This document shows, one piece after another, positions 11,180-22,940 of a DNA stretch of 64,000 nt. Below the pieces are notes generated by a model. That model was not told the origin of the DNA. It was given only the letters and a program-made list of their open reading frames with translations, and ran no database searches. Source of the DNA: Alternaria dauci (taxonomy: Eukaryota; Ascomycota; Dothideomycetes; Pleosporales; Pleosporaceae); contig NC_091274.1 of NCBI RefSeq assembly GCF_042100115.1, positions 2,170,001 through 2,234,000 on the forward strand. Reading direction: 5' to 3'. Each line of letters opens with the position of its first letter. Within the stretch, counting starts at the first letter, position 1. Made by a program: the position numbers and the translations under genes.

Positions 11180-12083
11180 TGTGGGGGCGAAGACTGGAAT
11201 GAAGCGTTGTATGATGTAAAGAGAGACGAGTGTGCGGCCAAGAATACTCGTAGAAACGCTGATGTGAAGATGGTGGTGGATGTGGTGTGCTGGGAGAAAG
11301 AGCAGACGCGACTTCACTATAAATCCGCGTCTCGACGCTAGCACGTGACTGGGCGATCGGTTCTGCCAGCCACTAACGCGCTGTGCTCGCGAAAAGACGC
11401 TATGATCTCATGCATGCGCGCCTTGGATCACCATATCTGTTCTGCCCTACCACGACTCAATTACATTCTCCATCTGTCTAGACACCATAATCGAGTGCGC
11501 GCATTCCAGCGACACCAATATCGTCGTCTTTCCGTCTGTCGTGCGTCGAGAAGCAGCTTCGACGTCGTCCGTCGCGTTGCCCAGCCACGAGCTCACACGA
11601 AAAAAACTGTCTGTGCCAGACGCGTCGCAACGCGCTATGATTCGATTCTCCCCACCACAACACGCAAGGGCCGTTTCCGTGACTAGTTAGTCCTGCATCT
11701 GGCGGCTGAACAAAGGCTTGGAAATGCATTTGAAACCCATGCTGGCCCGCATCAAGGCCAGACTCGACGCTTGCATTGGCTGCATTCCGACCGTGCTTGT
11801 GCCGGCCTCGGATCAGATAAGATTTTGTCTGATAATGATCTGACGCTGATGGCTGGTTGGCTCCACCCGACTCGTCACACGCTGGCCAGCCTGTGTTTTG
11901 GCCAGAGAACGCGTCGTGAGACCGTGTTCGACGCGCCTGGAGCCTTTCCAGCTTCCACACTCGTCATCTTCCCCTGAGTTGGTCTCCTAATCTAGACACG
12001 CTCTGCACTGGTTTAGGATCTCGATGGCGTTGCTATCAGAGTTCACCCCACCAGTTGACTGGACGACGCGTGCTCGGACGCGT
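10792..12083. promoter_or_regulatory. Cluster of ACGCGT (MCB, MluI cell-cycle box) elements in RNR2 introns and upstream
   Basis: Exact ACGCGT occurs at 10792, 10801, 11100, 11114, 11620, 11909, 12066 and 12078. The first two are in RNR2 intron 2, the next two in intron 1, the rest upstream of the start codon. Copies at 10801, 11620 and 12078 extend to the palindrome GACGCGTC. Eight copies in 1.3 kb contrasts with roughly a dozen scattered over the rest of the window. ACGCGT is the known binding site of the MBF complex, which drives G1/S genes including ribonucleotide reductase in yeasts. Function here is inferred. Confidence 0.6.
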
Positions 12084-12364
12084 CTGAGGGTAGTCGCGCT
12101 AGGTGTGGGGAAGAGCACCAGGTTCACTTTCCCGACCAAGAATGCATAAATCAAGAGTACGCTAGATGCACATGCTGAAAGCAATTTGGGGGCGTTTTGC
12201 TAAGACCTTGCTTGAACCGATCACTGCTCGATATGATTGCATCATCCGCCATACTGTGCGGTAGTAACGGTAAACCGCTCGTCCGTCGGCAGCAGGTCAG
12301 ATTTGGCCCTTTCTAGAATCGCACCAAGATAATCTACAGTATCAAACGCCGCTTTGCGCCCATG
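11180..12364. other. RNR2 promoter region and 3' flank of the histidine kinase end
   Basis: About 1.2 kb without a supported gene, between the RNR2 start and the stop of the histidine kinase gene, both on the minus strand. Its notable content is the ACGCGT cluster. Shorter relatives such as GACGCGA near 11305 and AACGCGC near 11375 add to it. Confidence 0.5.
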
Positions 12365-15300
12365 TCACTCCCCCCTAAACCCCATTCCCCTCATTAATCC
12401 CATCAACTCAGGAATACGAAACGGTTTACAGATCGCCTCATCCACGCCAGCCTCTTTCGCCTTATCAATCTGTTCCTTCCTCGCATTCGCACTCACAGCG
12501 ATAATCGGCACATGCTTGCTCAGTTCGCCGTTCCTCTCCATCTCCCGTATTCGCCTCGTGCACGTCAAGCCATCCATGACAGGCATCTCGACGTCCATGA
12601 GAACAACGGAGAGCGGCAGAGGCGGGGACTCGCTCGGAGAAGCAGAAAATACCGAGCGTGAGAGTTGGGAAAGGGCTTCGAAGCCATGATTTGCGACGTA
12701 CGTCGTGTGGCCCAGCTTTTTAAGTTGAGTGGATAGGACGCGTTGGTTTATGAGGTTGTCTTCTACGATGAGGATGTTGTATTTGCCGCTTTCTGCTGCT
12801 TTTGCTCTTTCTTGTTCTTCCAAGGATGTCCCAGCAGGTAAGACTACGTCGGAGCTCTTGTCATCCTCTCCAATGATCTGAGCTTTGGTACGAGTGGGCA
12901 GAGCGGCGCCATTCGGACCGAGGGCAGTTGCAGCGAGAGGACTATCCGAGGCTTTTGCCCTCCTCGATTTGATGTAGAACGTAAACGTTGATCCTACATT
13001 AGGGAGGGAGGATACGCCAATGCTGCCGCCTTGCATTTCGGTGAGTTCGCGCGAGATGAACAGACCTAGGCCTGAACCGCCATACTGAACATGTGTTTTC
13101 GGTGTTGCTTGGGAGAACCGTAGGAATAGTTTGGCTTTGTGGTCCGGAGAAAGACCACATCCGGTATCTTTGACCGTGAAGTTGAGGTAAAATACCTCTC
13201 CAGCATGGTCCCATTCAGCCTGTGTCAAAAAGTTCTTCCGCACGGCTTCCTGGGGCACATACTCGACATCGCGCATCTGTTGTACCTCCCGTGATGCGCC
13301 CATGATTACTTCGACTTTGCGGACCTCTTGACTTTGGGTAAATTTAATGGCGTTGGTAAGTAGGTTGATAAGGACCTGCAAGACCCGGCTCGGATCCAAA
13401 ATCGCCCAATCGATATTCAGTTCCTCAATGGACGGATCGCATCTCACCTCCAGGCTGACCTTGGCTTTGTTCGCTTCGTCCTTGAACATTTTATAGGCAT
13501 CCTGTAGAAGCACTGACGGTTGCAGGACTATGGGGCTGATGACCAAAAGCTTTGAGTCGAGTTTTGACAGTGTCAGGATATCGTCGACAATCCGCTTCTG
13601 GTGCGTAGCACAAGCTTGTATCGTCTCGACAGCATCCAGACTATTGCTGATCAACTCCTTCAGTTGATTGCGAATAGCGGGCTGGAATGTCAGAGCCTCT
13701 CTGCGTGCGAGAGCTTTCATTTCGTTCAGCGACGAATAAATAGAGTCCGCACATTGCACCATTGCGCTCAACGGGTTTCGCATCTCATGAGACGTCATGT
13801 CAATGAAGTTTTCCTGCTGTCTCTTCGACTCAAGAGCCTCTTCAACGCGATTCTTCTGGATAGCTTCCGCCCATGCCATCTGACTGACATCAGTCATTGT
13901 TCCCATAATGGTCCCATCGGTGTAAGCAGTAGCGCTAACAAGAATCCAAGTCGGTGTCGGGATACCATCAGGTCCTGTCCACTTTTTCTTGAGATATATG
14001 GTGAATGTATGTGGTCCCTGCTTGCGTTTTGTAATCTCAACGTCGTGATAGCAACGGTCTATCATGTCCTCGTCGACGATGTTTCGCCAGTCCACTTGGT
14101 CCATTGGTACTTTGGGATGGTCCGTGATGTGAAACCATTGGTCGTTGCAGTACTTCATCGTTAGATCTGGGTTCAGGTGATAAAGACCCACGGGCGCGAG
14201 TTCCGTAAAACTGGCTAAACGTCGTTCCGCCTCCGATCGCATCAGGACAGCTTTGGTCGCTTCCTTTTGAGCAGTGATGTCTGTGTTGAATCCAAAGATA
14301 CCTGTAACTATCCCATCTGCGTCTTTGATTGGCACACAAGCGGACAACGTCCAAAGATAATCGTCGACAGTTCCTTCGCTGTCCCGATGCTCGTCTGACT
14401 GCTTCTTCCATCGAATTTCGAACGTCGCTGGTTCACCAGAAGCCAGTTTTTTCCATTGGTTTTCCACCATAGGTATGTCTTCTTCGAAGACATACTCCTT
14501 GTAAGTGAATGGAGGAACTCTAAGGAGGTCTCTCCGGTGTCCAGTCTGAGTAAAGTAAGTTTCCTGGGACATCATTAGTTTTGTTCAACATCATAGTTGC
14601 AATGCTCTTACATTAGCGTGTAGTAGTGTACCATTAATGTCAATCTCAAAGTACCCTAGGCCGACTTCGTCTGCGATGTCGTGAAAGTTGCGAAGCTTTT
14701 CAGCTACGTGATTAGCTTCCTGTGTCAGGTTTGCAACTTCTGCATTAAGGGCCGCACAATCTCTTTCGGCCTGTGCCTCTTGATGTTTCCGTTTTCGGGT
14801 TTCTTCTTCGTGAAGCGCTACTGAGGCCGCCGAAGCACCCAGCAGATTCGAAAACACTTTGATCCAGGCTTTGTATTCGTCATCGTAGGGTCGTCGTGTG
14901 TTCAAGCCTACTAGAAGGTATCCCACGACAGTATCGTCATACGTCCTGATTGGAGCAACAAGAAAACACCTCAATGAGTCCCCAAAAGCGCGGTGTTCGA
15001 GGTCATGGTACAAGGAAGATGGTAACATGCCCTCCTCTTCCTGATACGACAGTGCCGTCCCATCTCTCGCGCTATCGCGCATGGCACGAGCTAAGCCAAG
15101 ATCACTGCCTAGGTCCAAATGCGAAGGTATGGCCGGATGGTTAGGTTTGTAGCCTATAGACCATTCCAGGGTACATTCATTTAGTGGTCCTTTCCTGGGG
15201 GAGGCCCAGTCTGTCGGGCTGGACTGCTCGCATTGAGAGTATAAAACGGCAGCTGGAAAATCGTACTCATAAGGCCTGATAGCCTCGGCCAAAGTCTGCC

Positions 15301-16324
15301 AAAAGTGCTTGGTGTTTCTTGCTTTGCTAGTCGTTTGGCCAACTTTGAGTAGAGCGTCAACGCGGCGTTCCAGTAATCTGCATACGTCAGGTCAATGGTT
15401 TCATCAATCTCAAATCCTAGGCGTATATACCTTTGTTTCGTAACCTCGGTGACGATGGAATACATGCCGTCCATTTGAACACCAATAAGCGGCACAAGGC
15501 TCCACTTGAAGAAGGCTTCCTCAACGATGCCAAAACGCTCGACCATGAAATGATACTCCTCTTCGGGAGCGTCTGCAAATCGCGTGCTCTCCGAGCGAGC
15601 CATTGTAGCGCTTACGGGGTCCGCAAGTTCAGGCCTACGGCAAATCAGACGTTGAGCTCCCATGGGGTAGATGTGAGAAATACCAGGCATCAATAATACT
15701 CCGACCAAGAATCGTAGGATGTCTCGACCCACTGACTGCAGCATATGCGAGGTTGTACAATATCGTGTGTTCGGGGCCAAGGAATAGAGCCGTGGGGCGC
15801 GTCTCAAGCATTAAAGTGGTGACCAAGACGTTGAGCTCATAGTTCCAGGAGCTGATCGGGCCAAGCGATGTTTTAGACCAGTTAACGTTCCGTATGTTCT
15901 CGACATGCTCGCGCAGCTCTGGTGACTGGATCTTGACAGTGAAGATGTTGTCTCGCACTGGTTGCAGACGAGGCGACAACAGCCTCCCTCGTGCCGATTG
16001 TGCAGACTCTTGCAGATGACCAGACTGCTCGCAGTTTGGTGCCGGTTGTTCGACAATGGTGACAACCAGCCAGCGCTTGCATGCAGTGAACTTGGTCCAT
16101 CTATATCGTCCATGCAGGAACTCATCTTGGTGGCAAGCTGCGACCCTACTAGCAGGATCCCACCAGTCTCTCAGCGTGGAAGGCGAGTGCAGCGACGATG
16201 CAATATGCTGTTTGGCAAGCAATGCGGCATTGACATGATAGATTGTTGTTGTCTGAGCTTCGCAGTCGACGACAAAGGTAGGTCGTGGATCGCTGTCGTA
16301 AAGCCGTCGGATGTCTACTTCCAT
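12365..16324 (-). CDS. Hybrid histidine kinase (PAS-like/GAF-like/PAS, HisKA, HATPase, receiver), 4 exons
   Basis: Exons in transcript order: 16324-15684, 15634-15431, 15377-14612 and 14563-12365, coding for 1269 residues. Introns are 49, 53 and 48 nt. The N-terminal third holds a PAS-like segment with SLGPISSWNYELN and LFLGPEHTILYN, a layout known from fungal and bacterial kinases. A GAF-like region (CFLVAPIRTYDDTVVGYLLVGLN) and a coiled-coil stretch follow, then PAS/PAC repeats. The catalytic core has the H-box SHEMRNPLS (phospho-acceptor about H796), N-box NLLTNAIKFTQ, G1 DTGCG and G2 GSGLGL. A C-terminal receiver carries LMDVEMPVMDG (acceptor about D1194) and the CKPF lysine. All key residues are intact. 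No transmembrane segment or HPt domain is seen, so it should be a cytosolic sensor feeding a separate HPt protein. The signal is unknown. Confidence 0.9.
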
Positions 16325-16905
16325 GGCGGATCTGCGTCGTCAATGCTGTGATTGGACAGCGCGTGGAGAAGGTAAGAAAAGCGCGGGAAAGGCGCCGAAA
16401 GCGCGCCACGCAGTGTATAATGGTCCTGTTGCATATGATGGCGGCGATGAGTCTGTACTCTTGGTGATGCGCAAAGTTGCGGGCGTCGCAGTAGAAGGCA
16501 GTCGCACGAGTCAGCCAGTCATGGGCAATTCGCTTTTCGCTGATTGCCACCATGGGATTTGTTGCCGAACGACCACCGTACTGTACGTACCGATGACCTA
16601 GACCGTCGGCGGCCCGCGCTGCTATCCCCACAGCACATCTAATTATCCAGAACCTTGGTGTCCATGCCTAAATGGTCTTACCGGGGCGATAGAACCCAAG
16701 CGTGAAACTTGACGAGTTGCAGGCTACACTCACAGCGCTAGCTTTTGCACGAATGTATGAACTTTGGTCTTTGTTCTCGTGTTGTTGATTGGTTGCGGAG
16801 CTGAAGACCGCTTTCGAAAAATGCAACTATAAACCACCACGAACCTAGATTGACCCGTACAGCGCCAGTAGATGCATATCATGAACGCCCGTTTCTATCC
16901 CAATC
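16325..16905. other. Histidine kinase promoter and RPC4 3' flank
   Basis: About 580 bp between two minus-strand genes. I see no gene, repeat or clear motif here. Confidence 0.4.
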
Positions 16906-18946
16906 CTAGCCGAGCATCTCGCCCCAGTTTGGCACCACGACAAATTTGCCCTTTACCCTGCCAAGACTAATTGCTTCGCCTGCGTCCTCTGGTGCAGTTC
17001 TCTCGTTCTCGGGACGCAGATTAAGGCTAGCAACTTCCTGTAGAAAACTGGTCTTGTTGCCAGGCGTGAGCTCGTAGCTCGTACCGCCCCAGTCCAACGT
17101 TGTGCGGCCAGATTCGTGTACCCGCAACTTTCCAACCAACCCACTCCCAAATCGAACACCTTCTTTGGGCCTGGCAGAGGGATCAGAAAAGCTGCCTTCC
17201 TCGAGTTTGATCTTTGTATCTGGTTTGGCCGATGGCTGCGTAGGTAGGGGCGCAGGCTGGGGATCTGATGCTTCTTTCTTGATGGATGGTGGCTCTACTG
17301 CTGGCATAAGGGGCGGTATCTGGAACAGATAGACGTTGTTGTCTCGCACTGTAGGCTTCTTCTCCGTGCTAGCTGCGTCTGTCATCGGTACGTCACCGGA
17401 TCCATCGACTTGTGCTATCTCTTCTGGGCCCAACTCGGCTCGAATATGGCGTAGGTTCGATTGAAAACGCGCCCATTCGGCGCGATCTTCGTCAGTCTGG
17501 AGCACTGGTTCTGCTATACTCTTCTTCTTAAGTTTCGGCTTCCGCTCGGCATTTGGCGACTGTGCTTCTTGTTTCTCTGAAGACTGAGCCGGAGCATCAG
17601 CTAGGCCTACCTGCTCGGCATCAACCATGTTCTCGTCCTCGCTCGTAGGTTCGGTCTTGACAACAACATCCGAGTCTTCTGAGTCGTGCCACACGCCCTT
17701 GAACTGTTTTCGCGAACCCGTGATTTCTACATCCTTGGACTTGTTCTTTGGCTTCCGGCTTGTCTGCTCAGACGCAGTGTTCCTTATTGGTTGGCCGCTC
17801 GATTCCGCTTGTTCCAGTATTTTTGCTGAAGTTTCCGAGCTGGCCTCTGTGTTGATTCCAATAGTCCGCTCCTGGTGTTCTTTTCTGCCGATGCGAACTG
17901 GTAGAGCTGTTCGTGGCCCGCGATGTGAGGGTGCGCTTTTAGCTTTACTCTCTTCTTCGTCTGAGGAGATTTCGATCAGATCAATATCCCTTCGCGGTAT
18001 GTCGGCCAGTTCTTCGTCATCGGATGACACAAGCCCACCATCTTCTCTCTTGATCGACGAACCTCCTCCACCACCCCCTCCGCCTGACCGGGAACCAGAC
18101 GCTCCATAACTGCCGTCCTCGTTCTTGACGCGCTCCGCTCGGGAGCCGGAACCGGAACCGAAGCCAGAGAAGCCGCGATTCGAGCTGTTCTTCCTGTCTG
18201 TCGTGAAGGTCAGTACAGATAACCATAGCCAAACAAATTCGCTTACCTTCTTTAGAGCTGCCCAGGGAGAAAGGTCCACTGGCAACGCCACTGAAACCAC
18301 CTCTGGCATTCTTTAGCTTGCTGGCCTCTCGCCGTGCTGCTTTTGCCGCCTCCGCCTCCTTTCTTTTGTCCGCAGCAACCTGCTCTTTTGTCCTTTCTCG
18401 GTCGCGAGCTGCCAATTCTTTAGCAATAGCGTCTCGCTCTTCCTTGCTTCTTCTTCCTGTGAAGGCGGGGGTCTTGACACCCCTCTTTCCCCGAGTTGTG
18501 CCGCCGCGGCCGCGTACCGACGGCGATGCAGATCGTGACGGAGGTACAGAGCCCTGAAGACTGCCGAGTCTTTGTACCGGAGCGCGGGCTGCTGGCTCTG
18601 TGTCAGGCTGAGGTGATGCGACAGCACTGCTGTAGACGTATCAGTACGAGAATCGAGGTAGGTGGAGGAATAAAGCATACGATGCAGTCGCTGGAGGCGC
18701 CTCAGAAGCTTGTGGCTCTACAGTCGCCGATGCGCCTTCACCAATGACGACAGGCTTCGCATCGCCATCTTCTTGCTTCGGTACTACGGGCTCAGCGGGA
18801 GCTTCCGAGGCGCCTGCGGGAGCTGTGCTTTGCAGGGTCGCATCCGTGGATTCGCTCGTGTCAGTCGTGGCTGGTCCTGCTGCGGCTCCTCCTCTTCCAC
18901 TGCCGCGAGTGCGGGTGCCCCCTCGTCCTCTTGGTTTCGGCGGCAT
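16906..18946 (-). CDS. RPC53: DNA-directed RNA polymerase III subunit Rpc4 (C53), 3 exons
   Basis: Exons in transcript order: 18946-18681, 18629-18247 and 18197-16906, giving 646 residues. The start is MPPKPRGRGG at 18946. The N-terminus is low complexity with Arg/Gly-rich and charged helical stretches (KDRERTKEQ-like, EAEAAKAARREASKLK). The C-terminal ~150 residues carry the RPC4 signature: FGSGLVGKLRVHESGRT, LDWGGTSYELTPG, SFLQEVASLNL and GRVKGKFVVVPNW. Role by family: Rpc4 pairs with Rpc37 in a TFIIF-like module that helps Pol III terminate and reinitiate on tRNA and 5S genes. The middle region is long and acidic, compared with about 420 residues for the yeast protein. Intron 1 ends in a tandem CAGCAG acceptor. 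Acidic clusters with nearby Ser (IEISSDEEE) are likely kinase CK2 sites. Confidence 0.9.
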
Positions 18947-19519
18947 TGCTGTGGCTTGGATCGTGTCGAGCGGTAGTGCGTGGTGACTCGCGCAAAGTCG
19001 CAAATATTTTGGCTATCGATAAACTCGTTAGCTCCGACGCGACGTCACATGGCAAGGTGAGGGGCCTCGACCAAGCTCTTGCATGGATCAAGTGTGCATG
19101 GTAATATGCTCCCGCTTCTCACTCTACGATACCCTTTGCCCGATAATCTTGGAGGCACATTGACCAACCAAGTACATCACTACCAACATGGCAAGAGGAT
19201 TCCCAACATCATCTGATTCGTTCCCTGACCACGAAAACCTCCATCCAACTCTATCAATTACAAATTCGTCCGCGCCGAATGCTCAGAAAAGAGTAGTGGT
19301 AAGTGTTATGTGCATGCCAATGTATGTGAAAGCCCGCTCCGCCAATGCTCGCTAGAGATACTGAGGATACTTGTGCACCTGAACGCCAGCCTCCAAGATG
19401 CCCAAAAGCAGTGAAACGTGAACGCATAAACAGAAAACCGGAATACTGTCGGTACGAGCAAGAGAGTCAACGCGATCAACAACCGATAAACAGGGTATAA
19501 AATGCGATCAAACGCTTTT
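18947..19519. other. RPC4 promoter region and VAC8 3' flank
   Basis: About 570 bp. It contains a 55-codon plus-strand ORF at 19188-19355 that I do not accept as a gene. Nothing else is supported. Confidence 0.4.
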
Positions 19520-21527
19520 CTATCCTTCAACCAGAGTCTTGGGGCTCTTTCCCAGCAGCTCGAGACACCTGCGTGCGAGCGTGACGACTTCGCCTTCGCC
19601 GTCCTCGTTGTCTTCGTCATCCGACTCGATGTTGCGTTCAGCAATGTCGGTGACCATGTCGATGATCTCGTTCGACTTGCCAATGTGCTCCATGAGCTGT
19701 TGGTCTTCTGATTCGAGCAGCTGTAGCAGTGTCCAGATAGCGATGTGCTGGAAGGTTGGGTCTCCGCTCGCCAGGAAGCGGCGGAGATAACCGTGGATTC
19801 CGCCTGCGGGTTCAGTCCAGTTTTGGATGAATATTGAGTAATCGCCGACTGAATGTGTTAGCAAGTGTGATGAGCAGGTGAGCGACGAGTCAAACTTACC
19901 CTTGGACGACAGGTTACCGAGAGCGGCTGCACTGTTGCCTTGAACCTCGATGCTTTCCGACTCGGTGAGTGGGATAAGCACATCGAAGACTCCCAGGTTG
20001 AGCAGATGAGGCTTGAGCTCCTCACTCAGGGCAAGAACGGCGATTGCTGCCGTCATCTCAGACTGCACTGGAAGTCGCACATTAAGCACGAGCGACTTGC
20101 ATTTCTGCACAGCACCCGCCTCCAAAACCAACTGCTTGTTCTTGTCCGAGCTTGCTGCGAGGTTGCGCAGAGTCGAGATTGCGTGGCATTGGATTTCGTC
20201 GTTATCGGTGGAGCCGAGCAGATCGACCAAGGGCTTGAGGAAGCCGGCTTCGATGATGGGCGACTCATTGGCGGGGTGGATGGAGATGTTTCGTATGCAC
20301 GCGACGGCGGATAGAATCAACGGAAGGTATGACGATTGCAGAAGGCGGAGGAGGGAAGGCAGACCACGAGCGCGCACAATCTCGAGCTGGTAGCGTTCGT
20401 CTGACGCAAGGTTGCGAAGAGCAAGTGCAGCCTGGCACTGCACCTTGGGCGAGGACGACTCCATGAGGTGTACCAAAGAGCCGACCAACCTGCCTTCCGT
20501 CTGTGCCAGCTTGGCGCGGTTGCTTGCATCGACAGCGATGTTGCTGAGCGCGGTGGTGCAGTAGTACTGGACATCGACATCAGACGATGACAGTAGCTGA
20601 ACAAGGACGGGGATAGCGCCGGCATTTACGAGCTGTTGGCGATTGTCGTCTGGTTGCATGTCAGCACAAACCATACCCAAGGGCAGCGAGCATCCTACCT
20701 GAGTGTGTCATGTTCAGCAATGCACCGGTGGCGTTTCTCTGCACGCGCATGTCCTTTGACTTGGCTAGCCGGGTGAGAGGCTGCAGTGCGCCAGACCGTG
20801 CAATCTTTGCTTTGTTGTCCTCGTGTGTAGCCAAGTTAGTGATGCACCCGACGGCGTTACATTGTACCTCGACATTAGGCGAGTTCATCTGCTTGATCAA
20901 TGGCGCAAGGCCGCCGAGTGCGACAATGGCCACCTTGTTCTCGGCTGCGGGAGTCAGCATCTGTCTCGAAGCTATGCCGTGTCAAGTGGACATACTGTTT
21001 ACCGCCAAGTTGCCCAGGGCGGCACTCGCTGCACGCTGCACTTCGATGTCGGGGTTCTGCAGCAGGAACAGGATGGGCTCCAGCGTGTCTCGGTCGACCT
21101 CTCTGACATCTACCCAGGCTTGTTAGCGGCTGCGTGTGCTGCTACGGTGCGTGTGGTATCAGGTGTGTACCTCGCTCTGTTATCTCGGCAAAGGTCAAGC
21201 TCGCCGATCGCTGGAGATCGATGTTGTCCGAGTACACGAGAGTACTCAGCGCGCGGAGGGGTTCGCCTGAGAAGAAGTCGGTTTCGGCTCGCTGCTCACG
21301 GTTAGCATGCGGGATCGCGTTGGAGAGGCGGTGGGAAGCGCTACATTCTCGAGGAAGCCCAGCAGGTCGGCAACGGCTTCCCGCTCGCTGTCTGCCAGCA
21401 CTGGATCGTATATGCTGTCCCTCGAGCGGCCTGGAGACGACTCGTCAGTAAAGGACCAAATGTCAGAGATTGAGGCCGACTGACCGCCGCAGCAGAAGAA
21501 ACGGTAGCAGACGTCGGAGATGCCCAT
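19520..21527 (-). CDS. VAC8: Vacuolar armadillo-repeat protein Vac8, 7 exons
   Basis: Exons in transcript order: 21527-21485, 21430-21345, 21291-21171, 21109-20996, 20944-20699, 20649-19900 and 19848-19520. They join in frame to 562 residues, the usual size in filamentous fungi. The N-terminus [15 protein letters not shown] has Gly2 for myristoylation and Cys7, Cys12 and Cys13 for palmitoylation, which anchor Vac8 on the vacuole membrane. The rest is a chain of armadillo repeats, with family hallmarks [49 protein letters not shown] and IRNISIHP. Family role: vacuole inheritance, nucleus-vacuole contact with Nvj1, Cvt/autophagy with Atg13, and vacuole fusion. Introns are 49-61 nt. The first (21431-21484) is 54 nt without an in-frame stop. 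I split it out because it has a good branch site and because homologues lack the intervening residues. The C-terminus is acidic ([13 protein letters not shown]). Confidence 0.93.
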
Positions 21528-22940
21528 GGCTGGAGGCGCAGACGGTCGCGGTCCGGCCGATCAGTCAGTCTTGTTATCGGCTCTGCAGATTCAGAGTCGC
21601 AATGCAGTGGCGCAGCGAAGAATGCGGGCAGCGGGCAGAGGTTTGGGGTTGGGCCGGTGCGATGGATGGATGAGCTTGGTGATGTTGTCACCCGCCCCAG
21701 GGTAGTGAAGAGAGCTTGGCAATGGGAACTTGGAGGTGTGCTAGCTCAGTAGCGGGCGGCAGCGTCGCCCGAGCATGCAGCAAGCGCGAGGCTAGCAGCT
21801 TCACGTGAAAACGAGATTTGACATGCGCTGCGCTGTCTTGTCCATGTCCACCATCTCAATGCTGCCATGCCCGCACAGCGTGCAGAACCGCGTCACCCGT
21901 CCGTCTCTGCCCATGCCAGCCTTTCAAGCCTTAGTATCGTCAAGGTCTAGTATCCATCAACCCACCAAGCCGGAGCGCCTTCAAAGGGTCCAGCTGCGAG
22001 GAACAGGGTCCCTGGAACACGTCTCTTACTTGTTTGCCGTCGTGGGCCAACCGCGTTCAGCTTCACCACGGCGTCGACGTCATGTTTCGGCCGTTTGACG
22101 TGTACAACCAACAATGCGCCGGACAGCTCACAATTATGGTCCTCAGGCGTTGCTATTCGCCTTTGCAACGCCCGGCGTCATGTACGGTCGAGCGGGCCGC
22201 TTTTCGGCCATGCAGCATCTGCCTGTCGCGCCCCACGCCTGCGCTGCTGCCATCACCGCGACTCTGCAACGCCCTTGTGAAGACCGTTACAACTATAAAG
22301 CACGCCGTCTACGACGTCGGAGCGGGGTAGGCAGTCTTGCTCCTCTCCTCTCCCTCCCTCCAGCGCCACGATCCGACGGCGGCTGCTTGGCTTTCTGCTT
22401 TACCATGGATCGCCCAGCACACCTACCACGTTAGATTGCCCAGAGGCTTCACTATGCACCCACTCGCTTCGCGCAAAAGCAGCAGATTACCCTGGGAACG
22501 CGTCCTATAGGTGCAGACGTGTTGCATGGCCGGGTCCGGTCGCTCACGTGCCTCTGCGCCCGCGCCTCCGCTGACTGCCGCCTATTAACAACGTGCGTGG
22601 GGGAGGCCGGAAATTGAGCAGCGAGAAGCAATATTCAAACAAAGAACATTACCCTCGTTCCCGCACTTGTCTCCTCTTCCCCCCAATTCTTTGCAACCCC
22701 CCATATTCATCAAGTGATTGCCACTGCGAAAAATCTTGCCAGGCATACCGCTGCTCGGGCGCGCCTGCAATTTCAACGTTCCACTAGCATTCCGCTGTCT
22801 CCAAGCCCGAACATAATCTTATTACTTTACTTCCCGGTTTCGCCCTTCGCCGCGCGACCCTCACCCCACGATCGCCGCACACATTAATACGCCCGGCCGA
22901 CCGCTGTAAGAAGAGGTTTGCACCACTGTGAACCGGTTTA
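21528..22940. promoter_or_regulatory. Divergent region between VAC8 and the kinase, with an upstream ORF
   Basis: 1.4 kb between divergent genes. On the plus strand there is an ACTATAAAG box near 22290, followed by a pyrimidine-rich stretch around 22330-22380. This is a plausible transcription start for the kinase and would give a leader of about 600 nt. That leader contains a 10-codon ORF (22405-22434). No other gene is supported. Confidence 0.4.

Noticed and set aside
19188..19355. 55-codon plus-strand ORF beginning MARGFPTSS with a GTAAGT donor inside
   Set aside because: No continuation exon can be found before the VAC8 gene on the other strand and no motif is visible.
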